A DNA stretch of 64,000 bases from Ooceraea biroi (GCF_003672135.1 NC_039508.1:7254001-7318000); one strand, 5' to 3'; shown: positions 1 through 11,240, counted from the first letter of the stretch. Notes: generated by a model from the sequence alone, not told the origin. Numbers and translations: made by a program.

Positions 1-1931
1 AATGGACACCCTTGTCTTACCCCTCTCGCCGTCCAAAAACTATCTCCCACTTCCCCTCTCACCCTCACCTTACTCTTCGTTTCCCTGATTATTTCTTCTA
101 CTCTACTTACTAACCCCTCCCTAATTCCCTTTCTCTTCATCGCGTTTATTAATACCTCTCTATCTACCATATCAAATGCCTTCAAGTCTATAAACAAGGC
201 TGTTAATTTTCCTCCCTTCTTACTCAGTTGTCTATTTATTAGATAGTTTATAATATATATACTATCCATTGTACCTAATCCTTTTCTAAATCCCATTTGA
301 TTCCTCGCTAAAACATTCTTTTCTTCTAGCTCTTTCATCATCCTGTTCGCTAAAACTATCACATATATCTTATAGATTGTTATCATCAACGTCACTCCTC
401 TATACTCCTCCACTATCTTCCCTTCCCCTTTTTTCATAATAGGCACAATCACCCCTTCCTTCCATCCGTCCGGCCATCCTTCTCCTTTCCATACTCTATT
501 AATAAAATTCCATACCCAATTCTCTACTTCCTCCCCCCCATATTTCCATGCTTCATTTGGAATTCCATCTTCTCCTACTGCCTTACCTTCTTTCAATTTC
601 TGCAAAACCTCTGTTACTTCCTTTCTACTTATCTCCTCCTCATCTCCTCCTCTACCCTCCATCCCCCTAACCACTCTTCCTTCTACTCCTAATAATCTCA
701 TAAAGTGTTCTTTCCACTCCTCCATAATTATTCCATCGTTCACTCTCTTCCTCTTTTTCCTATCCTTGTTTATTATCTCCCATATCTCTTTCTCTCCCCT
801 CACCTCCACTGCCTTTTTCTCCCATTTATCAATTAATTCCTTCTTCTTTTCCTCAATTAATTGTTTGTATTCCTTCTTCCTTTCTCTATACCTCTCCTCA
901 TCTCCTCTCTCTTTCCTCCACAATCTTAACTCTCTTCTTACCTCTCTCTTTTTCTTCTTACATTCTTCGTCCCACCATTCATCACTCTTTTTCCTTCTCC
1001 CTCCTATCTTCCCCTCTGCAGTTTCCATCGCCTCCTTGAGCCTCTCTTCCATTTCTCTCCAATCTTCTCTTATCTCCCCCTCTCTCATCTCTATTGTACC
1101 TATACATTCCTTAAATTCCCTTCTTCCCTTTTCATTCCATACTCCTCTCCAACATTTTTCCAAACCTCTCTCTCCCCTTCTCTTCATTCCTGTTCCTTTT
1201 ATCATGACCTCTATCGGCTGATGATCTGAGTCTATCTTATCCCCTATCTTCATCTCCGCTATTCTTTCTCTGACTTCACTATCTCCCATTACATAATCGA
1301 TTACAGTACACCCTCTCTCTCCCGTAAATGTATATTCTCCAACTTCATCTCCCTTACAGTTTCCATTAAATATGCTCCATCCTTTTTCCTCCATAAAACT
1401 AATTAACGCTCTCCCTTCCTTATTTATTTTCCCATCCTTCGAATTCCTTCTCTCTCCTTCTTCCTCTTCTATTCCTGTAATCTTCCCTTCCTCTTTACCC
1501 GTCCTTGAATTAAAGTCTCCTCCAATTATAGTTTTTATCCCTTCCCTCCCCCCTTCCATCCACTCTTCTATTCCCTCTAAGACTTCTTCTATGTTCTCTT
1601 TTGCGTAAACTCCCACTACTCTCTATTTCTCATTGTCACAACTTATTCTTCCCATCATTATCCCTTCCTTGTTTTTCTCCACCTTCAACCCTCTTTCTAT
1701 CAATTCTCTTTTTACTCCCATAACCATCCCTCCCATTGCTCTTCCCTTCTTATTTTTTCTCTTAGCTAATTGCGCTTCCCATATATATCTACTAGGTAAA
1801 CATCTTTTACTTTTTTGCCACCCTTTTTTATCTGCCCACGTCTCTGATAATATCATCACGTCCCATTCTTCTAACCCTTTCCAAAATTCCTTATCCTTGT
1901 TAAACAACCCCGCCACATTCCAAAAGGCCAC
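1..1931 (-). pseudogene. LINE ORF2: endonuclease-reverse transcriptase, partial and broken
   Basis: The N-terminus starts with a typical APE endonuclease opening (AFWNVAGL, then LSETW). The metal-binding GGDFNSRTG motif lies near 1505-1530 and the SDHQPIEV motif near 1205-1225. A highly charged, lysine- and glutamate-rich linker follows. RT motifs then appear: VGEDGIPNE near 560-600, YRGVTL near 390-410, GFRKGLGTMDSIY near 260-300, FIDLKAFD near 180-205 and GVRQGCP at the edge. The protein copies element RNA at a nicked target site in the nucleus. An in-frame TAG near 1624 separates the first endonuclease strand from the rest, so no full ORF2 product can be made. The RT active-site YxDD box lies beyond the window. 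The many long plus-strand ORFs here are shadows of this purine-rich gene. Confidence 0.86.
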
Positions 1932-2138
1932 CTTCTATCCTTCCTCCCCCTTCTCCCTTCCTCTCCTCTCTCCCATAAATTCCCCCCCTTCTATTCTTAT
2001 ATCTTCAGTCTTACTTCCTTGTCCTTGTCCTCCCCTTCCCCCTGAATTTCTAATCTGAATCTCCCTCTCTCATCTCCCCAATACTTCCTCTTTCTCATCC
2101 CATTTCCACCACTTCTCATCTATTTTAATTTTCCCATA

Positions 2139-2970
2139 TCATATCCACACTCTCTTCCCATTCTTTTCCTCTTCCCTCGCTATTTCCTCCAACTTCCATC
2201 TCATCCTTCTCTCTTTCCAAGTCCAATCATCCATTATCCTCTCTTCTCTCCCTCTTAGATTTTTCTTCATTAACATCACCTCTCTTTTTTGCTCTTCGTT
2301 ACTTAATTTTACTAGAATTGTTTCCCTTCCTTTTCCTTTATCTCCTCCTATCCTACTGCGCTCTACCATCTCTCCTTTCGCCCCTATCCTTTCCAACATT
2401 TCTCTTACCGCCTCTACTCTCTTCCCTTCTTTCACTTCAACTTCTCTCATCACCACATTCCTCCTCCTTTCCTCTCTATCCTTCATCTCCATCCTTCTCT
2501 CTAGCTCTATTACCTTATCTTCTAGACCATCCCTCTTAACCCCTTCTACCCGCATATCTTCCCCCTTCTCACCTACATTCTCTATTTTTAATTCCTTCAC
2601 ATCATTTTCCAACTTATCTATCCTACTCTTCATTTCCTGTCTCTCTTTTCTTCCTGTCTCCTCCTGCTCCTTCAATTCTTTTCTCAATTCTTCTACTTTC
2701 TCTCATCTTTTTTCCTTGCTCCCTAATCTCTCCCTTTACCTCCTATTCTACTTTTCTAAGGTCCCCTCTTATTTCCTCTCTTAGTTCATTAAACAACTCC
2801 TTTAATCCTTCTCTCCAGCCTCCCTCATATCCTACCTTCGTCCTTTCTGCCTCTCCTTCCTTCCCTCCCGGCGATCTCGGCGTCTTCTTACTTTCCCTGA
2901 AAACCCCCTCCTTTCCTCCTTCTAATCCTTCTAACGTATCCTCCCTTTTCCTTTTCCACATCTCTTCCAC
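2139..2970 (-). pseudogene. LINE ORF1: coiled-coil RNA-binding-type protein, broken
   Basis: Two adjacent minus-strand reading frames (2743-2970 and 2139-2687) belong to one lysine- and glutamate-rich protein upstream of ORF2. The second part has long heptad-like charged segments (KSRIDKLENDVKELKI) consistent with a coiled coil, then a basic region with repeated R and K. No CCHC knuckle is visible, so nucleic-acid binding would rely on the basic part. Stops near 2740 and at 2139 interrupt it; similar reading continues past the second stop (GKIKIDEKWWKWDEKEEV), showing that the stop is a mutation. In such elements ORF1 coats the RNA. The clade is unknown. Confidence 0.7.
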
Positions 2971-3412
2971 GCTTCCAAAGCTTGCCCTCCTTACCTCTTT
3001 CTTTATCGCACCTAATTTCTTATCTATACTCCCTTATCTATAATTTCCTTTCTATCTTTCTATTTCTATGCCTCTCCTTTTATCCCCTCTTCTATCTCCT
3101 TAGTCTGTGCCTAATACACCGCGTCACCTCTATCCCCCTTCTCAATTTTATCTAATCTATGCCCCAATCTCCGCGCCTAACCTCTCACTCTTTCCTTCTC
3201 TCCTATTGTCACCCTCGCTCACCATTAACTTTTCTTTCAAGCCCACCTCCACTCTCACACACTCTCTCACCTTCCTTTTCTCTCCTCCTCTCACTCTCTC
3301 CTCCACCTCTCTCTATTTCGCCTTCCCCAAACCGTTAAATATCCTTCTATGTTTCGCGTGTCACTCTGATCAGCACCGGAAACGGAAGTCCTGAAAAATA
3401 TATTTAATATAG

Positions 3413-3736
3413 TGTTATATCCGGGTTAGCCACCCGGTATAATGCGAGCCGGTCAGTTGCCGATCAGCTGAGCGTCGACGGATCGGTGGTCGAAAGAAGA
3501 CGCGAGCCTCCTGGCGACCCGTCGCCAGGAGAATAACTAAACAAGAAAGAGACAGAATCGGAAGTGACTTCGAGATCAACAAACGTGTAGCGCATCCCGC
3601 TCTCATTATAATAAAGAGTGATCGTTTTTTTCGTAAAAGAGTGTTCTTCTTTGTGCGTGAGCGTCTCCGTGAGTGCGTGAGCGAGTGCGGTTCGCGAGCG
3701 TGCGTGTCGAACGGAATTCGCAGCCCGGACATAACA
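3413..3736 (+). repeat. Gypsy-type LTR, plus orientation (relative of the LTR at 44103-44440)
   Basis: The ends are inverted (TGTTATATCCGGG and GGACATAACA). Internal sequence such as GCCACCCGGTATAATGCGAG and GATCAGCTGAGCG is clearly homologous to the minus-strand LTR at 44103-44440. An AATAAA signal occurs near 3612 on the plus strand. By these markers the LTR points to the right, while the pol fragment beside it (4274-5702) points to the left. No matching target duplication is seen (TATAG on the left, CTCGC on the right). It may be a rearranged or independently inserted LTR. Confidence 0.72.
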
Positions 3737-5702
3737 CTCGCTTCCCTCTTCCCGAGATTGTCGCCCCGACAATCCCTGGAGGCGTCCTGAGCCCCTTTCC
3801 GCGACTCTACCCTGGGCTGCTGCAGAACTCTAGCCGTTCGCGTTCCTTCGACGCATCGTCGTGTCTCCCTGATAGCTGGCGTTTGTTTCCTGGCTGGCGA
3901 TGTCTTCTTCAGACAAGGGGGGAGAAACATTCCGAGGACCATGCGTCCTCTATGAGGACCCCCAAGTCCCTGCCTCGGCATTCACCCTACGCCTCGTGGG
4001 AAAACCCCAGATCGAAAAAACCACGAGTGAGGCAGTTTCGTGTTGATAACGACGAGACTCCTCCAGGATCGATTATTCCATTCCACACCAAGTCGAACTT
4101 CCGCCCTAGAAACAACCACACAAACAAGCAGGCAGCGCAAATCATACAATTAAAGCAATCCTAATCTCCATATTAAAAGTACTAAAAATACCTCCCTCCC
4201 ACGGGCTCGGCACTAATCACCCTTTTAATTGACACCAATCGAGATCACAACAACCCGAACACTATTCACTCCCCTAACCACTAGCCGGAGTCACAACCGT
4301 ATACACGCCTCTCTCGAAAAACAGCCAACCTATTTGCGTGTATAATCTTCTTCCGATGCTAGGCGATTTCTGAATTTCATAGACCACTTCGCTAATCTTC
4401 CTCGTAATCTCGTAGGGTCCCTCCCACGGACTCTGTAACTTCGGAGTTCTTCCCTTGATACGGCGAAGGTTATAGAACCAGACTTTTTGTCCCGGCTCGA
4501 AGAGTATATTCCTCGCTCGACAATCGTACCATACCTTCATGTTCTTGGAACTAATGCAGAGATAATCCCTGGCACCTCGATGAATATCATCCAGTCGTTT
4601 CCGTAGACCTTCCACAAAGTTTGTACTGCCTCCATCCTCCGTTAGAGGACGACCTCGCAGCAAATCTATTGGCAAACGAAGATCGTATCCTCGATACATC
4701 TCAGCAGGCGTAATCCCTGTGGTCTCCTGCTTCGATGAACGAAATGCCAGGAAGAACAACGGGACCCAGCGATCCCAATCTCGCTGATTCTCTGCTACAT
4801 ATTTGGCAAGGTAGTTTAAAATAGTCTGATGTTAACGTTCTACCTGCCCGTCAGACTGTGGGTGTAACGGCGTTGTCCTGGTTTTCCTAATACCCAGCAG
4901 TATCGACATCTCCTTGAGTAACTGGGATTCAAAATTTCTTCCTTGATCCGTATGTAGCTCCAGGGCAACGCCATGTCGAGAAAACGCTTGCCCTACTAGC
5001 GCCTCAACGACCGTAGTAGCTCGTTTGCTTCTCAACGGGATCGCCTCTGATCACTTCGTAAAACAATCCACGATAACTAGAAGATATCTATTTCCTGCTG
5101 AAGTCACCGGGAGCGGACCCAAGATATCCACCTGCATCCTTTCAAAAGGGCATCCAACGTTGTACACCATCAACGGAAACTTCCCCTTGGAAGCTGGGCC
5201 CGGGATCTCGGCGATCTTGTCACGAGGAACGATCGCTTGCAGCACACTACGCCCCAGTCCCGGAGATTCCCACCTTCTACAGAGAACACCGTTCTCGATC
5301 ATCAGGGCGTCCCACAGTGACCAATAAATCTTCGCCGCCACCTCGTGCGGCGCTATCTCCTGCCAAGTAGGGCGCTCTCCGGCCTGTCTAGCTCGCAAGA
5401 AGATCGCCGTCACCCGATCACGAAGCTGAGCTTCCCGCCACTGTTGTTGATCTTCCTCAACAAGGACAATCCGGCTCACGATCCTCTCCTCAGCAGCTAT
5501 TTCCTTACTTTCCACTCTCTCGCAGTACTGACATGCTGCTTCCTCACAAGGACGTCTTGAGAGCCCGTCCGCATTCCGGTGAGTCTTCCCAGTCCTGTAA
5601 CATATCTCGAAATCGTATTGTTGCAAACGTTCAAGCCACCTTGCCAATTGCCCTTCGAGATTCTTAAACGACATGAGCCAGAGGCTTCGCTCGTCACCTA
5701 GT
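3737..5702 (-). mobile_element. Truncated Ty3/Gypsy retrotransposon, 3' part only (G1)
   Basis: The minus strand holds the end of RNase H, integrase and about 540 bp of 3' sequence. Immediately before 3736, read on the minus strand, is a purine-rich run (GGGAAGAGGGAAGCGAG) that resembles a polypurine tract next to an LTR. Gag, protease and RT are absent: homology stops near 5702 in sequence unrelated to Gypsy. Protein resemblance to the element at 40056-44440 is high, so both belong to the same Gypsy lineage. Confidence 0.78.
4274..5702 (-). pseudogene. Gypsy pol fragment: RNase H end and integrase, with stops and an internal deletion
   Basis: The piece starts in the RNase H C-terminus (NLEGQLARWLERLQQ, then NADGLSRRP). 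It continues into a linker, the integrase core (VDILGPLP, HTDQGRNFES, LHPQSDGQVER) and an integrase C-terminal segment ending in a true stop at 4274. Compared with the pol at 40056-43008, the HHCC zinc-binding domain of integrase is missing: the sequence jumps from DKIAEI to ASKGKFPL near 5195-5215. Two nonsense mutations are visible: TGA replacing the Trp after DCFTK (near 5049) and TAA replacing the Gln after GQVER (near 4830). The fragment is non-functional. Confidence 0.85.
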
Positions 5703-6480
5703 ACTCTTCCACATAAAAAAAATAACTAAACTTTGAGGTGACCAAAAGTACTGCGTGGATGTTACAATATAGAACCTTGCTTTGCGTTGCACATTTTTCA
5801 AATTTCTTTTGTTAATAACTTTTTAATAAACAACAATCCAGTATTGAAACAGTGCGGGTTATTCGGGGAGGTGACCTTTGTAATATAATAGGTCAATATC
5901 ATGTTCTTGTTTCGCGTGGACAGCTGAAAATTCGTGCAAAATCATTAAACTTCTTTTGTTAATAACTTTTTAACAAACAACGAGCGACGGCTAAAACCTC
6001 TTGAAGGTCACTCAGGAGGATGATCTTGACAACATATGTCAAGATCATTGAAATCGGTGAGGTCGCCCCTAATGTAGACATTTACCATATTTTCTTTAAT
6101 TATTATGTTTATTATTTTCGTTTGATTACATGCGCCTGCTCTACACACACTTATATCTATATCTTCTAACGAACATACAGAAACGTATCAAAAAATTAAA
6201 AAAAAAAGTTTTTCTTTACTGTAATAGCGTTTAGTTTACATTTTTCTATTAGGTAAAAACTTCGGAAAAAATGATTTGCCGCGACTAAAATTTTGTATTT
6301 TACACTATTTTGGTATCTATTTTCAGTACACAAAAGGACTACCATGAATTCGACATGTTCCTTTCGGAACAACAGCCATTTATTGATTTTTTATTGTAGA
6401 ATGCATTTAGACCATGTTAAAAAATATTGACACTTTACTATAAGTACTATTATGAAGGAATGATATAATAAACAAATACT
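5703..6480. other. AT-rich sequence with a duplicated block, no gene
   Basis: No coding region is supported. A block around CTTCTTTTGTTAATAACTTT occurs twice (about 5806-5836 and 5949-5980), each followed by an AACAA-type run, and GAGGTGACC/GAGGTCGCC-like segments recur at 5736, 5868 and 6058. This looks like a diverged internal duplication of an unidentified repeat. Confidence 0.4.
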
Positions 6481-6905
6481 CGCGATTTTTGTAAGCATGA
6501 GTCTCGTAAAAATAAATTGTCATAGTGCTGCCACTTGCTTTTTTTAGCAGATCTTTCTGATCCACTTGCCAATGATTCAGTGCTAAGAATTCTTCTATAT
6601 GTATCGTGTAATGATTTGAATTTTATCTTTGCTTCAGTCTCTGATAGTTTTCCTAGATAATATGTTATTAACGGATTTATATTAATAACTGTTTAGTTGT
6701 ATACTATTCTTATAATGATTTTTTAATTGATTGAATATTTGCCATTTAAAGCTTCAGAAACTTCTTTCCACAATTGTGTAGTCGCTTTTCTACTACGGCG
6801 CGACAGATCCACTTGTGGATTCCATAAAGCTTCGCGCGCATGTACTTCTAATATTAGTTGCTCTTCTAAGTCAAGCAAATTCTGTTTTTCTGCGATATTC
6901 AATTT
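6481..6905 (-). pseudogene. MADF-domain (Myb/SANT-like) gene relic
   Basis: Two minus-strand segments read together as one MADF DNA-binding domain. The first, 6723-6905, contains EEQLILEVHAREALWNP and RKATTQLWKEVSEALNG. The second, 6481-6660, contains LSETEAKIKFKSLHDTYRRI and SAKKSKWQHYDNLFLRDSC. The pattern (helix with W, charged middle, LRDTYRR-like box, then SKWxxYxxLxFL) is that of MADF proteins. The two parts are separated by a TAA and about 60 bases that could be an intron or decay. In this window MADF genes otherwise occur as partner genes of PIF/Harbinger elements (21646-21960 and 27303-28549), so a Harbinger origin is likely but not shown, because no transposase lies beside it. Confidence 0.66.
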
Positions 6906-7572
6906 CTTTCTTATGTTTTTTCTTTTATTTAATATTGGGCTTTCTGGACTTTGTGTCAGTATACTTCCATTTTCTACTAATTGTTACACGGTATTATAGG
7001 ACATTTTTTAAAATAAATAATAGTTATTTATTTACACTATTTTTACATACCACACATGGGATAAAAGTAATAAGTATTTTCATCAAAGTGATATTAAGCA
7101 TATCCTTGAAGACATTTGTGTTCTGTTATATGATCTGCATCACATTTGGTTTTGCATAGTCCACATGTCACAACTAGCCTTATCTATATTAAACAAGAAA
7201 TACCATTTATATCTCAGAAATTGTATACGTTAAGAAACACTGTTTTCTCTTTTACGATTGAAACTATATATATTAACAGTTTTATTATTTCAATCGAAAA
7301 TGGGAAATTTATGCAAAAGATATATTACAAGTTATTTCAATTAAATTTGTTTCGTTTAAACACTATATAAAGAGTTATTTTTATGTATATATACTTACTT
7401 CATCTTCATCGAGTAAATTTTGCATCTTTCGTGTTCTTTAGTCTCTTACAATTTTTTTTCCTTTTATAAGGTTATGTACCCTTGATCTTGACACAGTCTC
7501 ACCTCAGCGTTTGAGCGGTAATGTTTTGTAGTTGAACAAGTTCAGACTACAAAATTGTGGCCGCGGAATTAC
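6906..7572. other. AT-rich sequence without a supported gene
   Basis: Only short chance ORFs rich in Phe, Ile and Tyr are present. No splice-consistent coding, repeat boundary or RNA gene could be recognised. Confidence 0.4.
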
Positions 7573-8813
7573 GAGCGACAAAGGAGGATGTTAAAAAAGT
7601 GCCGATTTCTGCCCAAAAAGGTGTAAGTAAAAGGGATAGTGTTTTTTATAGATTTTGACCTCCTGAATACGATAAAACAATTGAAAAGTGTGTGAGCATT
7701 AGGGAACACCTTGAAAATTGAGTTTAAACATAGTATATTGGTAAACCTTCGGAAAAGTGACCTCCTCGTAAAAATGAATAAAAATATCCAATTCTTATGT
7801 ATTTTTGCCTCCTGAATACGAATATAAAACTTAAAAATGGCGGTCGAAACCGGAAATACCGCAAAATCGCAAAAAACTCTGAAAAACGCAGGTTTTCGTA
7901 GTATATCTCCGAAAATATTGATTTTAGAGGAAAAAGTTTCAAATAAAACATGCAGATCTTGAAAAACTCTACAAAAAGAGTTACATGCATTTTTGGCGTA
8001 AACTCATTTCTTTGGCTGTTATGTAAAAAAATAATAATTTTTAACACATTTAATACAATTCACTACACTGTATAAGGTATGCGTGTATGTTGTGTGTGCT
8101 CGTGTTCGTGTGTGTGTGTGTGTGTGTGTGTGTATTCTTGTAGAGATCAGGACCCGTAGTTCGTCACTATTACAGTATTTTAAGACTCCAAACCCTCTCT
8201 ACAAGTGTCGAGTGTTTCCAAGAGTGCGCGCGCGTGTGCGTGCGTGTATGTGTGTGTGACGAATTGAGAACGCGCACGCACGCACACACACACGCGCGCG
8301 CGCGCATACCTTATACAGTGTAGTGAATTGTATTAAATGTGTTAAAAATTATTATTTTTTTACATAACAGCCAAAGAAATGAGTTTACGCCAAAAATGCA
8401 TGTAACTCTTTTTGTAGAGTTTTTCAAGATCTGCATGTTTTGTTTGAAACTTTTTCCTCTAAAATCAATATTTTCGGAGATATACTACGAAAACCTGCGT
8501 TTTTCAGAGTTTTTTGCGATTTTGCGGTATTTCCGGTTTCGACCGCCATTTTTAAGTTTTATATTCGTATTCAGGAGGCAAAAATACATAAGAATTGGAT
8601 ATTTTTATTCATTTTTACGAGGAGGTCACTTTTCCGAAGGTTTACCAATATACTATGTTTAAACTCAATTTTCAAGGTGTTCCCTAATGCTCACACACTT
8701 TTCAATTGTTTTATCGTATTCAGGAGGTCAAAATCTATAAAAAACACTATCCCTTTTACTTACACCTTTTTGGGCAGAAATCGGCACTTTTTTAACATCC
8801 TCCTTTATCGCTC
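7573..8813. mobile_element. Foldback (long inverted repeat) element, about 1.24 kb
   Basis: Two arms of about 520 bp, 7573-8090 and 8296-8813, are inverted copies of each other and keep a constant coordinate sum of 16386 along their length, so there is no net indel. They are nearly identical: the 107-residue shadow ORFs in each arm differ at one residue. The roughly 200 bp spacer contains GT/CA and GC runs (8104-8133 and 8228-8306) around a unique core. No transposase is present and the arms do not look coding. It could fold into a very long hairpin. The superfamily is unknown because no clear target duplication is seen at 7573/8813. Confidence 0.8.
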
Positions 8814-9694
8814 CAATCACTTGTTTTAGCGGCACATGAAATTGACCCTTAATACTTCCGCCGCGAGTCAGCGATGACGCATCGATGATGCCTACGTATC
8901 GCCGCAACTTTCTGCTCGAAGATGCGCGTCAATCAAACGGCGATGTCACCTTTATAAACGGATTGCAGTTGATAATTCATCGTATAAAACGTTTGCTTCG
9001 CATATTATTTTTCAAGTATTATAAGTCTATAGTATTATAAGGTATATATAAGGTATATATAATTTTCAATAACTGTGATGTGTATGCGTATTTATATTTG
9101 TATAAAAACAATATAATTGTTTAAATATAAATATAATTATATATTTATATTTATTAAATATTAAATATAAATACAACAAATAAAATATGTTTCGACTGTT
9201 TATATTACTATTTTTTACACAGATTATATGCCCAATAAACTTTAATAATGATTATTTTATTAATAATAATTGAGAATTTCAGAATGAAAATTTTATCTGT
9301 TATATACTTAATGTCTTTCATAAACATAAATGTTAAAAATATCAGATTTCTGAATTAATTTCAAGTATAGATAAATCGAATTTTATTTGTTTGTACTTGT
9401 AATTAATTTATGAATTTGATATCTTTTGAGTTAATGTTTATGAAAGACAAGTATATAATAGTTAAAAGTTTAATTCTGAAGTTATCTCAATAATGTAACT
9501 ATGTAATAACAAAGTTGAGGTATATAACAAGATTTAATAACATGTTATAAACGTGTTATATTCATGTAACATAACGATTATGTTACACGCATGGTGGAAG
9601 TAGAAAGGTGAACCATTGCGCATAATGGCGGAAGTCTGAGATCTTGACCAATCAGAGCTTGAGCTTTTATGCAACGCGGTTCGAAGTGTCAAAA
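8814..9694. other. AT-rich intergenic sequence
   Basis: No gene is seen. The segment holds many ATATAA-type runs, and a short piece with GTTATAT-like words near 9550-9590 that resembles the body of the MITE-E family found elsewhere in the window. Confidence 0.35.
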
Positions 9695-9839
9695 GGCCGG
9701 TATTCATAGTCGGATCTTATATTTAAGACCGTCTTAAGTGTATCTTCAGATACTGCGTAGCCAATGAAATGATCTATACATCATCTGCAGATAAGCTTAA
9801 GACGGTCTTAAGTATAAGATCCGACTATGAATACGGGCC
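9695..9839. mobile_element. Small hairpin MITE, 145 bp
   Basis: Inverted ends GGCCGGTATTCATAGTCGG and (read backwards) GGCCCGTATTCATAGTCGG continue inward into TCTTATAxTTAAGACCGTCTTAAG on both sides, leaving a short loop. It is flanked by AAAA on both sides, a possible but low-complexity duplication. No coding content; family unknown. Confidence 0.72.
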
Positions 9840-10471
9840 AAAAATGCAATAAGATTATCTAACGCAAGTTTACTGTAAACATCAAATTAATGTGCTCACT
9901 AGTGGCAGTTACTGGATATATTGTATAATGAGACAGCGGCGCTTTACTTTTGCCCTATAAGCCAAACGCAAGAAGAAGAAGATAATGAGACAGCGTTCTT
10001 TTACTTTACGGAGGTTAGTATTTTGCTTCTGATTGTATTATTTATTTTCGCAATGGAAGCATCATTCTTAGAGTTCTTACTATTTTTTAGTTTATAAACG
10101 GCGAGAATAAATGAGAACTAGGAAAATAATACAGCAATATGTTGTAATTTTCCCTATTACTACGACCGATCCGACTCTTGCAATTTCTGACGCAACACAC
10201 TGGCATTTTCACTGGTACTTTAATCACGATTAACCGATCCGATAATTCAGCAACTCAAGAACCGATTAATTCATAACATCATAACAATACACGTGAGTAA
10301 TTCCCGTTGTCATCGTAAGCAGCCATATTGACTTTCGCATAAAAGCTCAAGGCGTAATTGGCTGACTGTCCCCCACTACTTTTAATCTACTGCGTATCCA
10401 TCGGAATGGTTCACCTTTCTAATTCCACCATGGATACACGTTACTTTCATGTTATATATATGTTATATAAC
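9840..10471. other. Non-coding sequence with a long-range inverted pair
   Basis: A segment around ATGGTGGAAGTAGAAAGGTG at 9591-9616 recurs inverted at about 10408-10434 (CACCTTTCTAATTCCACCAT). Both lie next to ATGTTATATAA-type sequence. This suggests that a larger two-ended element spans about 9550-10450 and carries the hairpin MITE at 9695-9839 inside it. No gene is seen. Confidence 0.45.
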
Positions 10472-10578
10472 CCCATACAGCACAGAAGCTTGCAACAACA
10501 TTGCAGTAATATTGGAAACATTGCAGCAACATTTGCAATATTACTGCAATGTTGTTGGAAGCTTTTGTGCTGTATGGG
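10472..10578. mobile_element. MITE-F, 107 bp near-perfect hairpin
   Basis: It begins CCCATACAGCAC and ends with the inverse GTGCTGTATGGG; the arms pair through GAAGCTT(C)AACAACATTGCAGTAATATT. The same terminal word occurs at 12007 and, inverted, at the end of the repeat at 62462-62472, which defines a family. It sits inside GTTATATAAC-rich MITE-E-like sequence ending in TTTGCTGGGTA near 10706. Confidence 0.75.
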
Positions 10579-10857
10579 AACTGTTATTCGTATGAGTAGG
10601 AAATTACTACTAACGTGTATATAACCTAGTACATTCGTGTTATATTGCACGTTATATTCCGTTTTATAACGACAATATTATAGTTATATATCTGCGTTTG
10701 CTGGGTATTGATTTCATATTTAGTTTTGATTTTTATAAATAGTTTTTTAAACTTTTTGTTGCGTACAAGATGGGATTTTTTATGTACTTGGAGTACTTTT
10801 TTCACCTTTGTGAGGTTTTTTAATGGGATCTCATTGCTTTTTGTAAATTTTTTATAT
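10579..10857. repeat. MITE-E end and AT-rich flank
   Basis: The segment to about 10706 has the GTTATATAAC-rich body and the terminal word TTTGCTGGGTA shared with copies at 11755, 23823 and 54187-54200. The rest is AT-rich without a supported gene. Confidence 0.45.
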
Positions 10858-11240
10858 TTTGAGATATCGCAGATCCACTTGCGCTGTCTTTTTCAAAATC
10901 ATTTGTAGTTGTTTGTAGTGCTTTTCGTTTCGTTTGTAGTTGAACCGAGATATCTCAACAAATGGCAAAGTTAGCTTTTTGCAAATTGTTTAATTGTTTA
11001 TAACTTTCGAACGATTCCACTACAAACGAAACGAAAAGCACTACAAACTACAAACGATTCTAAAAAAGACGGCGCAAGTGGATTCGCGATATCTCAACAA
11101 ATGGCAAAGTTATTTTTTATTTAAACAACTGTTAATAACTTTTGAACGGTTCAACTACAAACGAAACGAGAACAACTATAAACTTTCTGAAAAAGACAGC
11201 GCAAGCGGATTTGAGATGTCTCAATGTCGGGTGCGAGTCA
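10858..11240. repeat. Sat-C satellite monomers (two direct, one inverted)
   Basis: Direct monomers start at about 10949 and 11088 with GATATCTCAACAAATGGCAA, and the next partial start is at 11214, giving a spacing of 126-139 bp. Words such as CAACTACAAACGAAAC and GCGCAAGxGGATTxGxGAT are shared. A diverged inverted monomer precedes them (10858-10945). The same unit forms six tandem copies at 37676-38433. Confidence 0.75.

Larger units (their letters stand above)
1..3395 (-). mobile_element. Non-LTR retrotransposon (APE-type LINE), left end cut by window edge
   Basis: The plus strand is strongly pyrimidine-rich; read on the minus strand it carries LINE ORF1 and ORF2 in the usual order. ORF2 shows an apurinic endonuclease domain followed by reverse transcriptase, and the RT palm motif GVRQGCP is cut by the window edge at about position 3, so the C-terminal half of RT and the 3' end lie outside. 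The 5' end is placed near 3395, where purine-rich coding style stops, just before a Gypsy LTR. Endonuclease plus a coiled-coil ORF1 points to the Jockey/I/R1 group; I cannot name the clade. At least two nonsense codons show that this copy is dead. Confidence 0.88.

Noticed and set aside
766..3394. Several plus-strand ORFs rich in Ser, Leu, Phe and Pro
   Set aside because: They are the pyrimidine-rich complement of the LINE genes; they have no domain and the minus strand explains the region.
3415..4164. Overlapping ORFs on both strands over the LTR and the Gypsy 3' region
   Set aside because: Low-GC-bias accident within LTR sequence; not conserved between the two LTR copies.
7724..8662. Two 107-residue ORFs that are almost identical on opposite strands
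   Set aside because: They exist because the DNA is an inverted repeat; composition (Phe, Ile) is that of AT-rich non-coding DNA and no motif is present.
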